From assembly GCF_021310995.1 (NCBI RefSeq), contig NZ_CP054151.1, forward strand, positions 971,501 through 1,035,500: 64,000 nucleotides of DNA, in the 5' to 3' direction. Positions 26,935 through 36,400 of the stretch are shown here, one piece after another (within the stretch, counting starts at the first letter, position 1; each line of letters opens with the position of its first letter). The stretch comes from Agrobacterium vaccinii. GTDB taxonomy: Bacteria; Pseudomonadota; Alphaproteobacteria; Rhizobiales; Rhizobiaceae. The translations under genes and the position numbers were made by a program. The notes under the pieces are model-generated. The model saw only the letters and a program-made list of their open reading frames with translations, made no database searches and was not told the DNA's origin.

Positions 26935-27486
26935 ATCGCATCCATATCATTACGGCGATGAGATAAACAAAGCCTTCGAAATGAGCGATCCTGCGTTCGT
27001 ATCGTGTTGCGAAGCGTCGGAAGTGCTTCATTCGGTTGAAGCACCTCTCGATGCGGTTTCGGTCCTTTAGGCTACTTCATCATGGGGGATGATCACCTTG
27101 CGTGAGCGGTTTGACGGGATGACGGCTTTGTCGCCCATGGTAGAAATGACCGCCCGCAGCGCATTGCTGTCATAGGCCTTGTCGGCAAGAACCGCCTTAC
27201 CGGTCTGCCCCTCCAGCAGAGCCGGTGCTTGGGTGATGTCGCCAACCTGACCTGCCGTTACGATGAACCGCAAGGGGCGGCCCAGCGCATCGGCCAGCAT
27301 GTGGATCTTGGTGGTCAGCCCACTGAGGGCGGACAGATGGTTTGATACAACGAAGCGGAAACGCCAATCGCGCCACACCTTCGTTTTTTGGGGTTCTGGC
27401 AAGCCATTGATTTCAAAGAAAGTGGACGAGGTCCATAAACGCAAAAGGTGTGGGCTTCGCCAAACCTGCGTCGATCGCCACAGCAA
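26935..27486 (-). pseudogene. IS5-family (IS427-like) transposase remnant
   Basis: The middle of the frame (GLTTKIHMLADALGRPLRFIVTAGQVGDITQ, AVLADKAYDSNALR, AVIPSNRSR) is an IS5-group DDE transposase. After the stop at 27067 the remaining C-terminus (KDRNRIERCFNRMKHFRR) continues in another frame, so there is a frameshift there. The N-terminal ~50 residues do not match and look scrambled. Confidence 0.75.
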
Positions 27487-27568
27487 CCATCTTATGGCAC
27501 ATCGCGTATAAGAAATCTAAAACCGCATTTTGCGTTATATATCCTCCTTAAATTTCTCCAAGAAGTTC

Positions 27569-29034
27569 TCAATGCTCGATCGCTGTGCCAACGATGGTGC
27601 GGGTATTCATCTCTCGTCGCCCCTTCGCCCGAAGCGCTCGGCGCGCCGCCAAGGCTTCGTGCAGTGTTATCGAAGGCAAGGTAAGATCGGCGTAGCGAGC
27701 TTCCACGAAGTTGCCCGATTGTCGCCGCACGAAGACACGAGACATGTCCCGAGGATCGTATTTGACGAGCAACCTGCGATTTGCACTTCCAACGTCGGCA
27801 TTGAGGGCTGCCGTCCAATAGCGCAGTCCAAACAGGTGGATACCGGTTGGTTGCAGCGTGCGCTCCTGCTCGGGCAGGAATGTCAGCCAAAAACGCATGC
27901 GATCCTGCGGCAATCGGAGCAGAATTTCACCCTCGTGCTCGCGTCAGACGCCGATTGGCGGGCGGCGTAGACTGCCGTGGATCGACTGATGGTAGTTACC
28001 AACAATGTCGAGGGCGATGTGTCGCTCGAGCTCGCGCAAAGTGAGCGCCGAATGCCGCTTCGAATCGTATTCGCCAAGCTCCTGTGCATTGCTGAACGTC
28101 GTACCGGGTGGTAAGTGGAGTTTTCCCATCTGGGTGCCGATCAACCGTTCTATATGGCCACCGAACCGCGGTTCGCCGGGTGGACGCCAATTGATCGCCA
28201 TGCCCGCATCCTCACACCCCTCTTGAAAGCACGACTGCTGAAGTCGCTGCCGTTATCGACAAGCAATGTCTCTGGGAGTCCAGCTACGGGCCACGGTTCG
28301 ATGATCTCGCGCTCCCGCAGCCAAGGCAATTTGTCAAAGACGGAGTGTAGCAAGCATAAATTGGTCGAGAGCTGGGAGGGGGCGTCCATCGTGAGGTAAA
28401 ATCCTGTTACCATCCGAGTGCAGACGTCCATGGCAAGAGTTAGCCAAGGCCTCCCGATCGGCAGATGGGTTTCCTCGTCGACGATGAAGACATCTGCTTT
28501 GGTATGATCGATTTGGACAATCTGGAGTGGACGTGACGCAGTGAGCACTCCAGGAACAGCGGTCGTCCGCTTCACGATTTCGGCTTCGCCCCGTCGTTTG
28601 GCACGCTTCTGAAGGTCGATGTCCTCGATCCGTGATTCGATCGTCTGGCGATGTGGCGGTTTAATCCCGACCGAAACGCAGGTCGTCTGTACATCACGAA
28701 TTAATTGAGAAACACCCGGACGGTTCTTATTCAAGTAGTATCGGTTGATGCTGGTGGGGATGATTTCCTCTCGCCTATCGTCGAGCATCCTGCGGCCGTT
28801 AGGTCGACCGGGTTTGCGCTCCACCAGCGACATCACCGTTCCTCCAGCTCGAAATAGCTTGATAAGGCGGAATGCAGTTGCCCGACTGACGTCTAGTTCG
28901 GCAGCCAGCAGCGCCATATCCCCGGCCGCTACCTTGCTAGACCGGCGCATCAGAAATCCTCGGATGGCCTCGGCTCATCGACACGCCTCATCCCAAAGCG
29001 CTTCGTCAACCTCGTCAGGGAATGGGTCAATCAT
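27569..29034 (-). pseudogene. TniA/TnsB-like transposase (Mu-type integrase), multiply broken
   Basis: Successive frames spell one ~480-residue transposase of the TniA group. An N-terminal MIDPFPDEVDEALWDEACR at 29034 runs into an in-frame TGA, then AEAIRGFLMRRSSK and an HTH region; the core VQIDHTKADVFIV ... LAMDVCTRMVTGF ... LLVDNGSDF carries the first two Asp residues; frames change near 28200 and again near 27930; the end (LFGLRYWTAALNADVG, LVKYDPRDMSRVFV) is the Mu C-terminal beta-barrel. No TniB/TniQ partner follows. Confidence 0.8.
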
Positions 29035-29397
29035 GCCGAAATACCTTCGATTGAATCTCACATTAAGTGCCCAGCCTCAAATTAGGTGCCAAGCTATCTC
29101 ATTGAAAATATTGGGAGCGGAATCTCACCGTTAAATGCTAAATGACACATCGGAAAGGGCTTAGAAGCTATTGTTTGACGGCCGTCACAAATACGAAATT
29201 AAGCAATTATTTTAGACAGTTAAACAACTTCGATCAATAATACGTCGTCGTGCGATCGCTGAACTGTATAGGTGCGGATCCCAGCTTTTTTGAAGCTGTG
29301 TGTGTACGTAGGATATGGGCTATCCTTCCGCGCCGAAATAGGTCAACCTTGGAAGCCGGATGACAGGGATGCCCAAAACTATCATATGGAGTGAAGA
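29035..29397. promoter_or_regulatory. AT-rich upstream region of the ADP-ribosylglycohydrolase gene
   Basis: About 360 bases without a gene, visibly richer in A/T than the surroundings. It separates the transposase remnant from the hydrolase gene and must hold that gene's own promoter, since it is transcribed opposite to the T6SS operon. I cannot assign -35/-10 boxes reliably. Confidence 0.35.
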
Positions 29398-30351
29398 ATG
29401 CGTCAAGGTGTCGTAGATAGAGCAAAGGGATGCTTCCTAGGCCAACTCGCCGGTGACGCGCTTGGTTCGCTTGTAGAGTTCCAAACGAAGGCCCAAATTA
29501 AAGCCAAGTACCCAGGCGGCGTCCGGGACATGCACGATGGTGGGACTTGGAATACTCTTGCAGGCCAACCAACCGACGACTCGGAAATGGCCATCGCTCT
29601 GGCGAGATCAATAATCGAGTCAGCTGGCTTCGATGAGAAGAAGGTTTTACGTGCTTACCAAGAGTGGAGCGAATCTGACCCTTTCGACATCGGTGCAACA
29701 GTTTCGTCGGGGCTAGTCGGTATGCATAACACCGCGAGCGAAGCCAACGGCGCACTGATGCGCGTATCGCCTATTGGCATTCTGGGGTCAAACTTTCCAC
29801 TCGAACAAATTGGAAAATTAGCAGAACTTGACGCAATGATTACACATCCGTCTATTGTTTGCCGTCAAACGAATATCCTGTTTGCTAAAACGTTGGCCTA
29901 CTCAATCGTTGATAATCCAACCCCGTCAGAGATATACCAAGCGATACTGGCTTGGTCGGAAGACATAAATGCCGAACAAAAGCTGACTGATGCAATAGAG
30001 AAAGCCCGATCGCAACCACCGCTAGACTTCGAAACGAATCAGGGTTGGGTTTTAATAGCTTTTCAAAATGCTCTGTACCAACTGCTTAATGCAGACTCAT
30101 TAGAACAAGGCGTGATCGACACGATCTCTTTCGGCGGAGATACCGATACGAATGGTGCAATTGCAGGGGCTCTTTTGGGTGCGGTGCATGGATCGTCAGC
30201 AATTCCAGTGCGATGGCGCGAATCCTTAGATAGGTGCATGCCTTCCCATACTAGAAACGACGTTTATAGACCTAGGCCAGAAAAATACTGGCCAGTACAC
30301 GCTGAAAATATCGTGATGTCATTGTTAAATGTAGCGCAAAGTGACCCTTAA
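29398..30351 (+). CDS. ADP-ribosylglycohydrolase, candidate enzymatic immunity
   Basis: A 317-residue protein of the DraG/ARH family, which removes ADP-ribose from modified side chains. The N-terminal GCFLGQLAGDALGSLVEF, QPTDDSEMAIAL (T59-D60-D61) and SFGGDTDTNGAIAGALLGAVHG (D248, D250) supply the two-metal site. GGAG lies upstream of the ATG. The gene converges on the toxin operon and its stop overlaps the small immunity gene's stop by 4 bases (TTAA). In the known Tre1/Tri1 pair an ARH-fold immunity protein both blocks the ADP-ribosyltransferase toxin through an N-terminal extension and reverses its modification. Here the catalytic fold begins at residue ~9, so any protection would be by hydrolysis only. 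A housekeeping role is possible but the placement argues against it. Confidence 0.85.
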   Translation: MRQGVVDRAKGCFLGQLAGDALGSLVEFQTKAQIKAKYPGGVRDMHDGGTWNTLAGQPTDDSEMAIALARSIIESAGFDEKKVLRAYQEWSESDPFDIGATVSSGLVGMHNTASEANGALMRVSPIGILGSNFPLEQIGKLAELDAMITHPSIVCRQTNILFAKTLAYSIVDNPTPSEIYQAILAWSEDINAEQKLTDAIEKARSQPPLDFETNQGWVLIAFQNALYQLLNADSLEQGVIDTISFGGDTDTNGAIAGALLGAVHGSSAIPVRWRESLDRCMPSHTRNDVYRPRPEKYWPVHAENIVMSLLNVAQSDP

Positions 30352-30743
30352 CTGAGCGAACGAAACCATTCATTCCTAAAAGCGTCTTGTTCCTCAACGG
30401 AAACGACTAATTCAGGGGTGCAGTAATCGAAAATGAAACCTGTGTCGTCTTGGTTAGATCTCTCCCCTAGTGTCACTAAGTAACCGTAGAACCCTCCGCC
30501 TTGCTGCATCATGCCAGACTGCACGAAATTTCGGCGCGCTCCGTTGCAACAAAATGTCACGTCACGAAAAAAAGTGCGCCTAAGATGTTGGAAGGCAGAA
30601 AAACAATCTAAATCAACCGCCGAATGTGTTGAATTGTCTAACGAAAGCTCTAGAAACAGGTCTCGGTTGTTACGCCATTCAACAACTGCGATTGCCTTTC
30701 GTTGCAATCCGTTCGTGATCGTTTCTATAGTGTACTGATCCAT
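30348..30743 (-). CDS. Candidate immunity protein for the Rhs-ADP-ribosyltransferase
   Basis: A 131-residue soluble protein with no family I can name. It begins 9 bases after the Rhs stop codon with GAGGG upstream of ATG 30743; a GTG 12 bases earlier is less likely. Visible features are CCNGARRNFVQSGMMQQGGG in the centre and the acidic ending VEEQDAFRNEWFRSLS. Small size, position straight after the toxin tip and A+T-rich sequence like the tip are the usual marks of a cognate immunity gene. Function is inferred from position only. Confidence 0.6.
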   Translation of the reverse strand: MDQYTIETITNGLQRKAIAVVEWRNNRDLFLELSLDNSTHSAVDLDCFSAFQHLRRTFFRDVTFCCNGARRNFVQSGMMQQGGGFYGYLVTLGERSNQDDTGFIFDYCTPELVVSVEEQDAFRNEWFRSLS

Positions 30744-30751
30744 TATCACCC

Positions 30752-33700
30752 TCACGGAACATAATTTGGATTAGGTACCATTGTTCCTAATCGATTGCCT
30801 GGTAGCACAGGTTGAACACCGATAATATCACTAGGCCTTACCGCACCTGGCACAGCAATTTCAAACTCGCGTTCATGGAAGTTTGTTTTACCAGAAAGAT
30901 TGTGATATTTGTTCACATCTATTCCTTCTACCCTTTTGTCGATATGGTAGACGTATCTACCTTGGGAAAAATGGGGTTTAGATGCGACCGCGATGTCAGC
31001 CGAAGTTGAAACAAAGTAGCTTGCTGGGTCTCTTGCACCAATCGCATGTGCAATAATGTCTTTACTGTCACCCCAAGGTTTAAAACCCTCCGCGAATATT
31101 TCGGACGGCGCGCGAGCGTCCCCTCGGAACAGTGGTTTTCCAGAACTTAAAGAATTTCTGTGAGTTGCCGTCATCCAAGCGCTTAATCCATGGGGATCAA
31201 ATGCTACTCTAGGATTTTCAACATATCCCTGCGGTCTTTCCCCGCCGGCCAGTCCAATCGGGTCGGGACTTGTGTACTGCCCTGTGAACGGATCGTAGTG
31301 GCGGTAGCGGTTGTAGCAGAGGCCCGTTTCGGCATCCGCGTACTGTCCGGGAAAGCGCCAAGGGCATTGAAGCTCGCTTGTGTCTGGGTCGTGAGTACGT
31401 GCAACTGCCAACGCACCAAATGTCCGCGTTGTACGCACAGAGCCCCAAACGTGATGATCGGCAGCCCAGACAAGTTTCCCGTTATGGTCGAACATCTCCT
31501 TTGGCGTGCCGAGATGATCGCAGACGACTGCCAGCATCTCCCCGTCTGACTGTCGCTTGGCGAGCAGCCTATGAGTTTCATCCTCGAAATGCCAATGCTT
31601 TGCCTCATTCCATGCGATGTGACCGTCGAGCCGCAGCGGTGCTTCTGCCACCATGCGGTCGCCGTCCCACAGATAGGCTGTGCCCACTGCTGGAGGGTTG
31701 TCGACATCAGCCTGGAACGATCCTTCGCCAGCCCGTATCTCTGCCGGACGTCCATCCGCGTCGACAAGTGTCGGCCAGAGCCTGAGAACACGATCCTTTT
31801 CTTCACCGCCAAGGCGCCGTACCTTGGAAATCCTGCGTCCGAAGGGATCGTAGCGGAAATACCATTCCTCTCCATCCAGCTTACTTGCGCTTACAAGCCG
31901 GTCATGAATGTCCCAGCCATAGCGCCAGCGCTGCGGCCTGAAACCGTCGCGTTCGACCCGTCGCTCGATCACGCGGCCGCAGTCGTCATGTGTCAGTTGA
32001 GTGCGCTCGCCCTTTGGACCCCGCGCCATCTGCACGACGCCACTGGGTGAACGCTGCCAGTTGCCGGGAGCGGCTGCCGGAATGACGGAGCCGAATGTCT
32101 GGTCGAACGCTTTTCCGTAAGGGAAGGGCTCACCGGATATTTCAATGGATGAAGAGGCGCCTGCAATGTTGCGCGCGCTGTCATAGGAAAAGCGTTCCGA
32201 GCCTGTCGAGGCTTCAGCGCTCGTCAATTGCCCGTTGTCATCGTAGGTAAACTGGCGTTTGCCCCAAAGACCATCATCGATGCCGACTGGAGCAAAGGCC
32301 CGGTCATACTCATAGACACGGTGGGCATGTTCGGGTATAGCTCCTGCCGGTTTTGGCGCATTACCACGATCAGACTGCCAGCCGAGACGTGACGCGTCGA
32401 GACCATGTGCCGTAGCCGGACCGGCGACCTGCACAACCAGTTGACCTGCTTTGTCAAACCGTTGGAGCAGATTGAAGCCGCCCATACGCCGAGCTTTCTC
32501 CTGGCCGAAACCGTCACGTTCGAAGCTGATCTCCGTGTCGTCTGCAATGAGCTTTTCGACCGCTCCCAACGGATCACGGACGTAGTCCGTTAATGATGCG
32601 CCAAGGCCAAGGATTTCTCGACGGATGCGGCGACCCATGGCATCAATGCTAGAGCGTATACGCTTGCCGTTGATTGCCTCACTGACAATACGACCGTTGC
32701 GGTCACGGCCGAACTCTACCAGCGCAGCCTTGTTCTCCGCACGAATGAGAAGACCGCGTCCGTCATACCAGAAACGTGTAACGTCTTCGGGCTCGTCTTT
32801 GGCGGTGAAGGTCTCGACGCGCTTGATCAGACCGGATTTGTCGTAGGCGTAGCGCAGCCTTGCGCCATCAGGCTTGATCGTCTGCGTGATCTGTCCGGCT
32901 GGATCCCGCGCATACCGCCAGGCCCTTCCGTCAAAGTCCTCCTCCAGGATGACCCGTCCCGCAGCATCGCGCTCATAGCTGTAGGTCAATCCTTGCGCGT
33001 TGGTGACCGAGATCAGACGCCCTTCTATGTCTGTCTCTAGACTGAGTTCACCGCCTTTCGGATCGCCAATCGCTTCCAGGATGCCGAAGGCGCCGTAGCG
33101 ATAGCTCCACAATCGTCCTTCGCCATCGGTGACCGATGCAAGCTGACCTCCTCCATCGAAACTGCGACTGACGGCTATGCCATCGGGTCTCGTGACCCTG
33201 CTGATGGTATCGAAACCGCCTGCGCCAGCCGCATATTCACGAAGGGTTCGCGACCCGCTGGAGCTCGTCGTTGCGATCAGGCGGTTGAATGCGTCGTATT
33301 CACAACGGGTGTTGTTGCCCTTGGCATCGGTGATGGACTCGAGTCGATTATGTTTGTCCCAAGTGCGGCGCTCGACTGCGCCGCTGGCAAAATGGGTTTC
33401 GACGACGTGGCCCAGATGGTCGCGGATAAGATGGGTGACGTTGCCTTCCGCGTCTGTCTCAGAGACGACATTTGACTTATCATCATGCTTGAAAGTCTTG
33501 CGGTTTCCGGCTCCGTCAATGACGATCATCAACTCGCCATTGTCGCCCCAGCCATAGATGGTAGAGCGGCCTTCCGCATCGACAATTTCCTTTACATTGC
33601 CATGAGTGTCGTAGGAGGTGCGATTGGCATTGCCGTTCTGGTCAGTCGTTGACGTACGTAATCCGTGACTGTTGTAGCTGTGGGAGATGATCCCGCCGAG

Positions 33701-35263
33701 CGGGTCGATCTCTTCGGTGACGTTCTCGTGGTCATCATAGCGGAATATTTGGGCGGCGTGTTCGTTGCCGCCTGGCACATACCCCGTTTCACCATAGCGA
33801 TAATCAAACCGATCGTCGTTCCATATACCATTTGTCTTCGTGCGAACGACCCGCCCCTCGTCGTCATAGGTAAAATGGGTTTCCGACTGGCGCGCCAGAT
33901 TGTTCCAGGATGCCAGCAGATTGGAGTCTCGAAGCCATACATAACGCACCGACATGCCGAAAGAGCACTGAGCGTCGGTCATTCGACCGTGGGCGTCGTA
34001 GGTGTACCGTGAGAGCTCCAGCTCCTCGCCTTCACTACCGAGCAAAGCGATCCGGGTGCGTTGCCCCTTCTCGTTATTTTCGAAACGCAACATCAACCCA
34101 TCTGGGCCGTCAATCGTTTCAAGCAATCCTTCATCGTTTCGATGGAAAATTAGCTTATGGCCATTGAGGTCCTCAATCTGCTCTAGTCGGTAGACGTCGT
34201 CATCATACTGGCGAAAGCCTTTGACGATCCCTCGATCCTTGAGGCGAAGCTGTTTGAGCCAGGGTGCATTCAGCTCGAGATGAGGGTAGCCGCCATTGTG
34301 TGAGGGCAGGAAATTGAACGGGCGGTCGAAGCCGATAGCCTTGCCGTCGGCATTATGAAGTAAAAGCTTTCCGCGTTCTGGGTTCGAAAACACCTCATCG
34401 AACATGGAGATCTGGCACGGTCCGAGCGGATTTGCATAGTTCTGCGGAAGAACAAGCTTTAGGCCCATGTAGCGGGCGCCATCGAACGGCAGAGTTCCTG
34501 GAATAAAGAAGTCACGCCATGTTTCCAGATACTCACCGTTGGTAACGGAGATAGGTTCACCCACAGGCAAAGGCTTCGCTGGAGGTTTGGCTTCGGGTCG
34601 TGGTTCTGGCCTAGGATCAGGTTTAGGTGCAGTCTCGCCGGGCTTCTCGCCCTTGCCCATCAATCGGGAGAAAAATATCCCCGGACCGATCTCGCCGAGA
34701 AATCTTAGAAATGGATGTTCATTCGTTGAGGCTTGTTGATGTAGATCTGCTCTACTTCCTTTCTCATGTTCCTCAGATGCGATGCCTGTGCCGTTGATTA
34801 AGCCCGTTCCCAGTGCGTGCGCCGCACCTCCTGCATTGCCCGCGATAATTTCCTGCGCTTTGTTATAGTTCGACGCTTCCGAAGGAGATAGAAAGTCTTG
34901 CTGATCGCGATTGAAGGATTTTGCTTCAGCCTCTTTCTGGAGCATATCCTCATCGCCTGTTAAAAGGCTTTTCGCAATGTAGGCCAGTTTGTTATTTCTG
35001 TAATACTCAGTGCTCTCAGCAAGAGCTTGATCATATGCCTGCTGCTGTCTTTGTTTTGCTAACGTAGTCAGTCTTGCATAATCATCGTAAGCCTGATCGA
35101 GCTCCGGCTTTGCAGTAGCGCCAGCAACGAGCTGTGCACCCGCGTTGTCTCGATCTATGCTCTCGTTCGTATGCGGAATGGCGCGTTCATTGGTATGCAC
35201 GCCGTTCTTATCAACATAATCGCGGGTGTTCGGAACATAGTTAGTTTCACCGGCATCAGCCAC
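30752..35263 (-). CDS. Rhs T6SS effector with C-terminal ADP-ribosyltransferase-like toxin
   Basis: About 1,503 residues. An N-terminal ~200-residue Ala/Gln-rich helical region is followed by a proline-rich linker (about 215-240), the DUF6531 start of the Rhs cage (VTNGEYLETWRDFF), many YD repeats, and the end RYRHYDPFTGQYTSPDPIGLAGG...FDPHGLSAW. The last ~140 residues are the toxin: LFRGDAR (Arg), YFVSTSAD (Ser-Thr-Ser) and HEREFEIAVPG (ExE). This R-S-E order is that of Arg-type ADP-ribosyltransferases such as pertussis toxin. The start GTG at 35263 has GGAG 7 bases upstream; TTG 35275 is an alternative. It has no PAAR of its own, so loading should depend on the DUF4150 protein and VgrG encoded upstream. 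Target unknown. Confidence 0.88.
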   Translation of the reverse strand: MADAGETNYVPNTRDYVDKNGVHTNERAIPHTNESIDRDNAGAQLVAGATAKPELDQAYDDYARLTTLAKQRQQQAYDQALAESTEYYRNNKLAYIAKSLLTGDEDMLQKEAEAKSFNRDQQDFLSPSEASNYNKAQEIIAGNAGGAAHALGTGLINGTGIASEEHEKGSRADLHQQASTNEHPFLRFLGEIGPGIFFSRLMGKGEKPGETAPKPDPRPEPRPEAKPPAKPLPVGEPISVTNGEYLETWRDFFIPGTLPFDGARYMGLKLVLPQNYANPLGPCQISMFDEVFSNPERGKLLLHNADGKAIGFDRPFNFLPSHNGGYPHLELNAPWLKQLRLKDRGIVKGFRQYDDDVYRLEQIEDLNGHKLIFHRNDEGLLETIDGPDGLMLRFENNEKGQRTRIALLGSEGEELELSRYTYDAHGRMTDAQCSFGMSVRYVWLRDSNLLASWNNLARQSETHFTYDDEGRVVRTKTNGIWNDDRFDYRYGETGYVPGGNEHAAQIFRYDDHENVTEEIDPLGGIISHSYNSHGLRTSTTDQNGNANRTSYDTHGNVKEIVDAEGRSTIYGWGDNGELMIVIDGAGNRKTFKHDDKSNVVSETDAEGNVTHLIRDHLGHVVETHFASGAVERRTWDKHNRLESITDAKGNNTRCEYDAFNRLIATTSSSGSRTLREYAAGAGGFDTISRVTRPDGIAVSRSFDGGGQLASVTDGEGRLWSYRYGAFGILEAIGDPKGGELSLETDIEGRLISVTNAQGLTYSYERDAAGRVILEEDFDGRAWRYARDPAGQITQTIKPDGARLRYAYDKSGLIKRVETFTAKDEPEDVTRFWYDGRGLLIRAENKAALVEFGRDRNGRIVSEAINGKRIRSSIDAMGRRIRREILGLGASLTDYVRDPLGAVEKLIADDTEISFERDGFGQEKARRMGGFNLLQRFDKAGQLVVQVAGPATAHGLDASRLGWQSDRGNAPKPAGAIPEHAHRVYEYDRAFAPVGIDDGLWGKRQFTYDDNGQLTSAEASTGSERFSYDSARNIAGASSSIEISGEPFPYGKAFDQTFGSVIPAAAPGNWQRSPSGVVQMARGPKGERTQLTHDDCGRVIERRVERDGFRPQRWRYGWDIHDRLVSASKLDGEEWYFRYDPFGRRISKVRRLGGEEKDRVLRLWPTLVDADGRPAEIRAGEGSFQADVDNPPAVGTAYLWDGDRMVAEAPLRLDGHIAWNEAKHWHFEDETHRLLAKRQSDGEMLAVVCDHLGTPKEMFDHNGKLVWAADHHVWGSVRTTRTFGALAVARTHDPDTSELQCPWRFPGQYADAETGLCYNRYRHYDPFTGQYTSPDPIGLAGGERPQGYVENPRVAFDPHGLSAWMTATHRNSLSSGKPLFRGDARAPSEIFAEGFKPWGDSKDIIAHAIGARDPASYFVSTSADIAVASKPHFSQGRYVYHIDKRVEGIDVNKYHNLSGKTNFHEREFEIAVPGAVRPSDIIGVQPVLPGNRLGTMVPNPNYVP

Positions 35264-35309
35264 GGCACACTCCAATCCTCAAATACCGCATGCGTTCTGC
35301 ATTTCAGAC

Positions 35310-35819
35310 CTAAAGCGCATTTTTAGAGAGTTCAGCTTCCCGACGTAGAAAGTCTCTACCCCAAGGATAATCCTCCGGATTGAGCATCATCTCGAATTCG
35401 ATACCAACAGCTTCGCCACTGGTCGGAAAGATCGTAACGTTTTCCCGATCGTCTTTCGGTAGTTGGTGCCATTCTTGGCTGTCGCGCTGAATGCCAGCAT
35501 AGTGAAATTCCTGAGACTGTAGGGTCCAGAACAGCACCAAGTTGGCTTCACCAAAATGTAGCGTCAGGTGGTCAGGTTGGTTCGCAACGGACTGTAGCTG
35601 GTACGGCGCGAGTAGCGCGAGATCCTCGCTTGTGGAAATATCGTAGTCGTAAAATGCTAGACGATCACCCTGCGTTACGATCCACCTAGACCTATCGATC
35701 ATAATGGATGGCCTGTTGCCCTCGTGCTCATAGTCGACGAGGAGACAACTGCCATACCCCCGCTTAATGAAAACATGACCAGGCAAATATCCATTCCAGG
35801 CTTCACGGAGTGCTCTCAT
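35310..35819 (-). CDS. T6SS-associated hypothetical protein
   Basis: A 169-residue soluble protein, beginning MRALREAWNGYLPGHVFIKRG with its ATG overlapping the upstream stop by 4 bases (ATGA). No domain recognised; the sequence alternates strands and ends in a charged helix. Lying between the PAAR-like and rhs genes, where many systems encode an Rhs chaperone of the Eag type, it may play such a part, although I see no clear DUF1795 signature. Confidence 0.6.
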   Translation of the reverse strand: MRALREAWNGYLPGHVFIKRGYGSCLLVDYEHEGNRPSIMIDRSRWIVTQGDRLAFYDYDISTSEDLALLAPYQLQSVANQPDHLTLHFGEANLVLFWTLQSQEFHYAGIQRDSQEWHQLPKDDRENVTIFPTSGEAVGIEFEMMLNPEDYPWGRDFLRREAELSKNAL

Positions 35820-36400
35820 TTTCCAAACGTGTCCTTCGCGCATTCCATTATTTCTTGGAACCCATAGTTTTGGCCGCCAATTTCTCTATGAAGGATTTGC
35901 CTTTGGTCTCTTGTGAGCTTCAGTATTCTGCAAACTGCATCAACCTGCGCGTTCTGAGCTCGGTTATTCCCAGGCGTTCCGTCATTTGCCGCTAATATGA
36001 TTGGTGCCTGCACCTGCAACTTGTGCGGCTCCACCGGACCGGGATCTGGCCGATTGATCCAAGCCGGGTCCCTGTGGCTGCAGGTAGCCCATCCTTCGGA
36101 AAACATAAAAGGCGAAGCCACTTCTACGTGGGCAGGGCCAAGATATCCAGGAACGACGACGCCCCTTTTCGTACCCGCTTCATGGCCGGTTGATTTAGCG
36201 CAGCGAGAATTTAGCTGAAAATCGAACTTGCCGTTATTTCGAACTGTCGTCGAGTGCCGTATCGCCGTATCTAGGAAAGCAATCGAAGAATAGCCCACTT
36301 TTACGATATCAGATCCGATTGGTGTCCAGCAGACATCGGGTGTCGTGGAGACGATCACGTTCGATGCACATTTTCGGGCGGAGATTTTTGCGATGCTCAC
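35816..36400 (-). CDS. DUF4150 PAAR-like tip protein
   Basis: A 194-residue protein. The motifs TPDVCWTPIGSDIVKVGYSSIA, TTVRNNGKFDFQLNSR and STGHEAGTKRGVVVPG define DUF4150, a PAAR-like domain that caps the VgrG spike. The C-terminal ~60 residues (VDAVCRILKLTRDQRQILHREIGGQ) are a helical extension that may contact the effector. Overlaps the upstream DUF2169 stop and the downstream start by 4 bases each. Confidence 0.8.
   Translation of the reverse strand: MSIAKISARKCASNVIVSTTPDVCWTPIGSDIVKVGYSSIAFLDTAIRHSTTVRNNGKFDFQLNSRCAKSTGHEAGTKRGVVVPGYLGPAHVEVASPFMFSEGWATCSHRDPAWINRPDPGPVEPHKLQVQAPIILAANDGTPGNNRAQNAQVDAVCRILKLTRDQRQILHREIGGQNYGFQEIMECAKDTFGK

Noticed and set aside
30752..35263. Rhs YD repeats as a CRISPR or DNA repeat array
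   Set aside because: They are protein-level repeats without regular DNA spacing; no CRISPR array was seen in the window.
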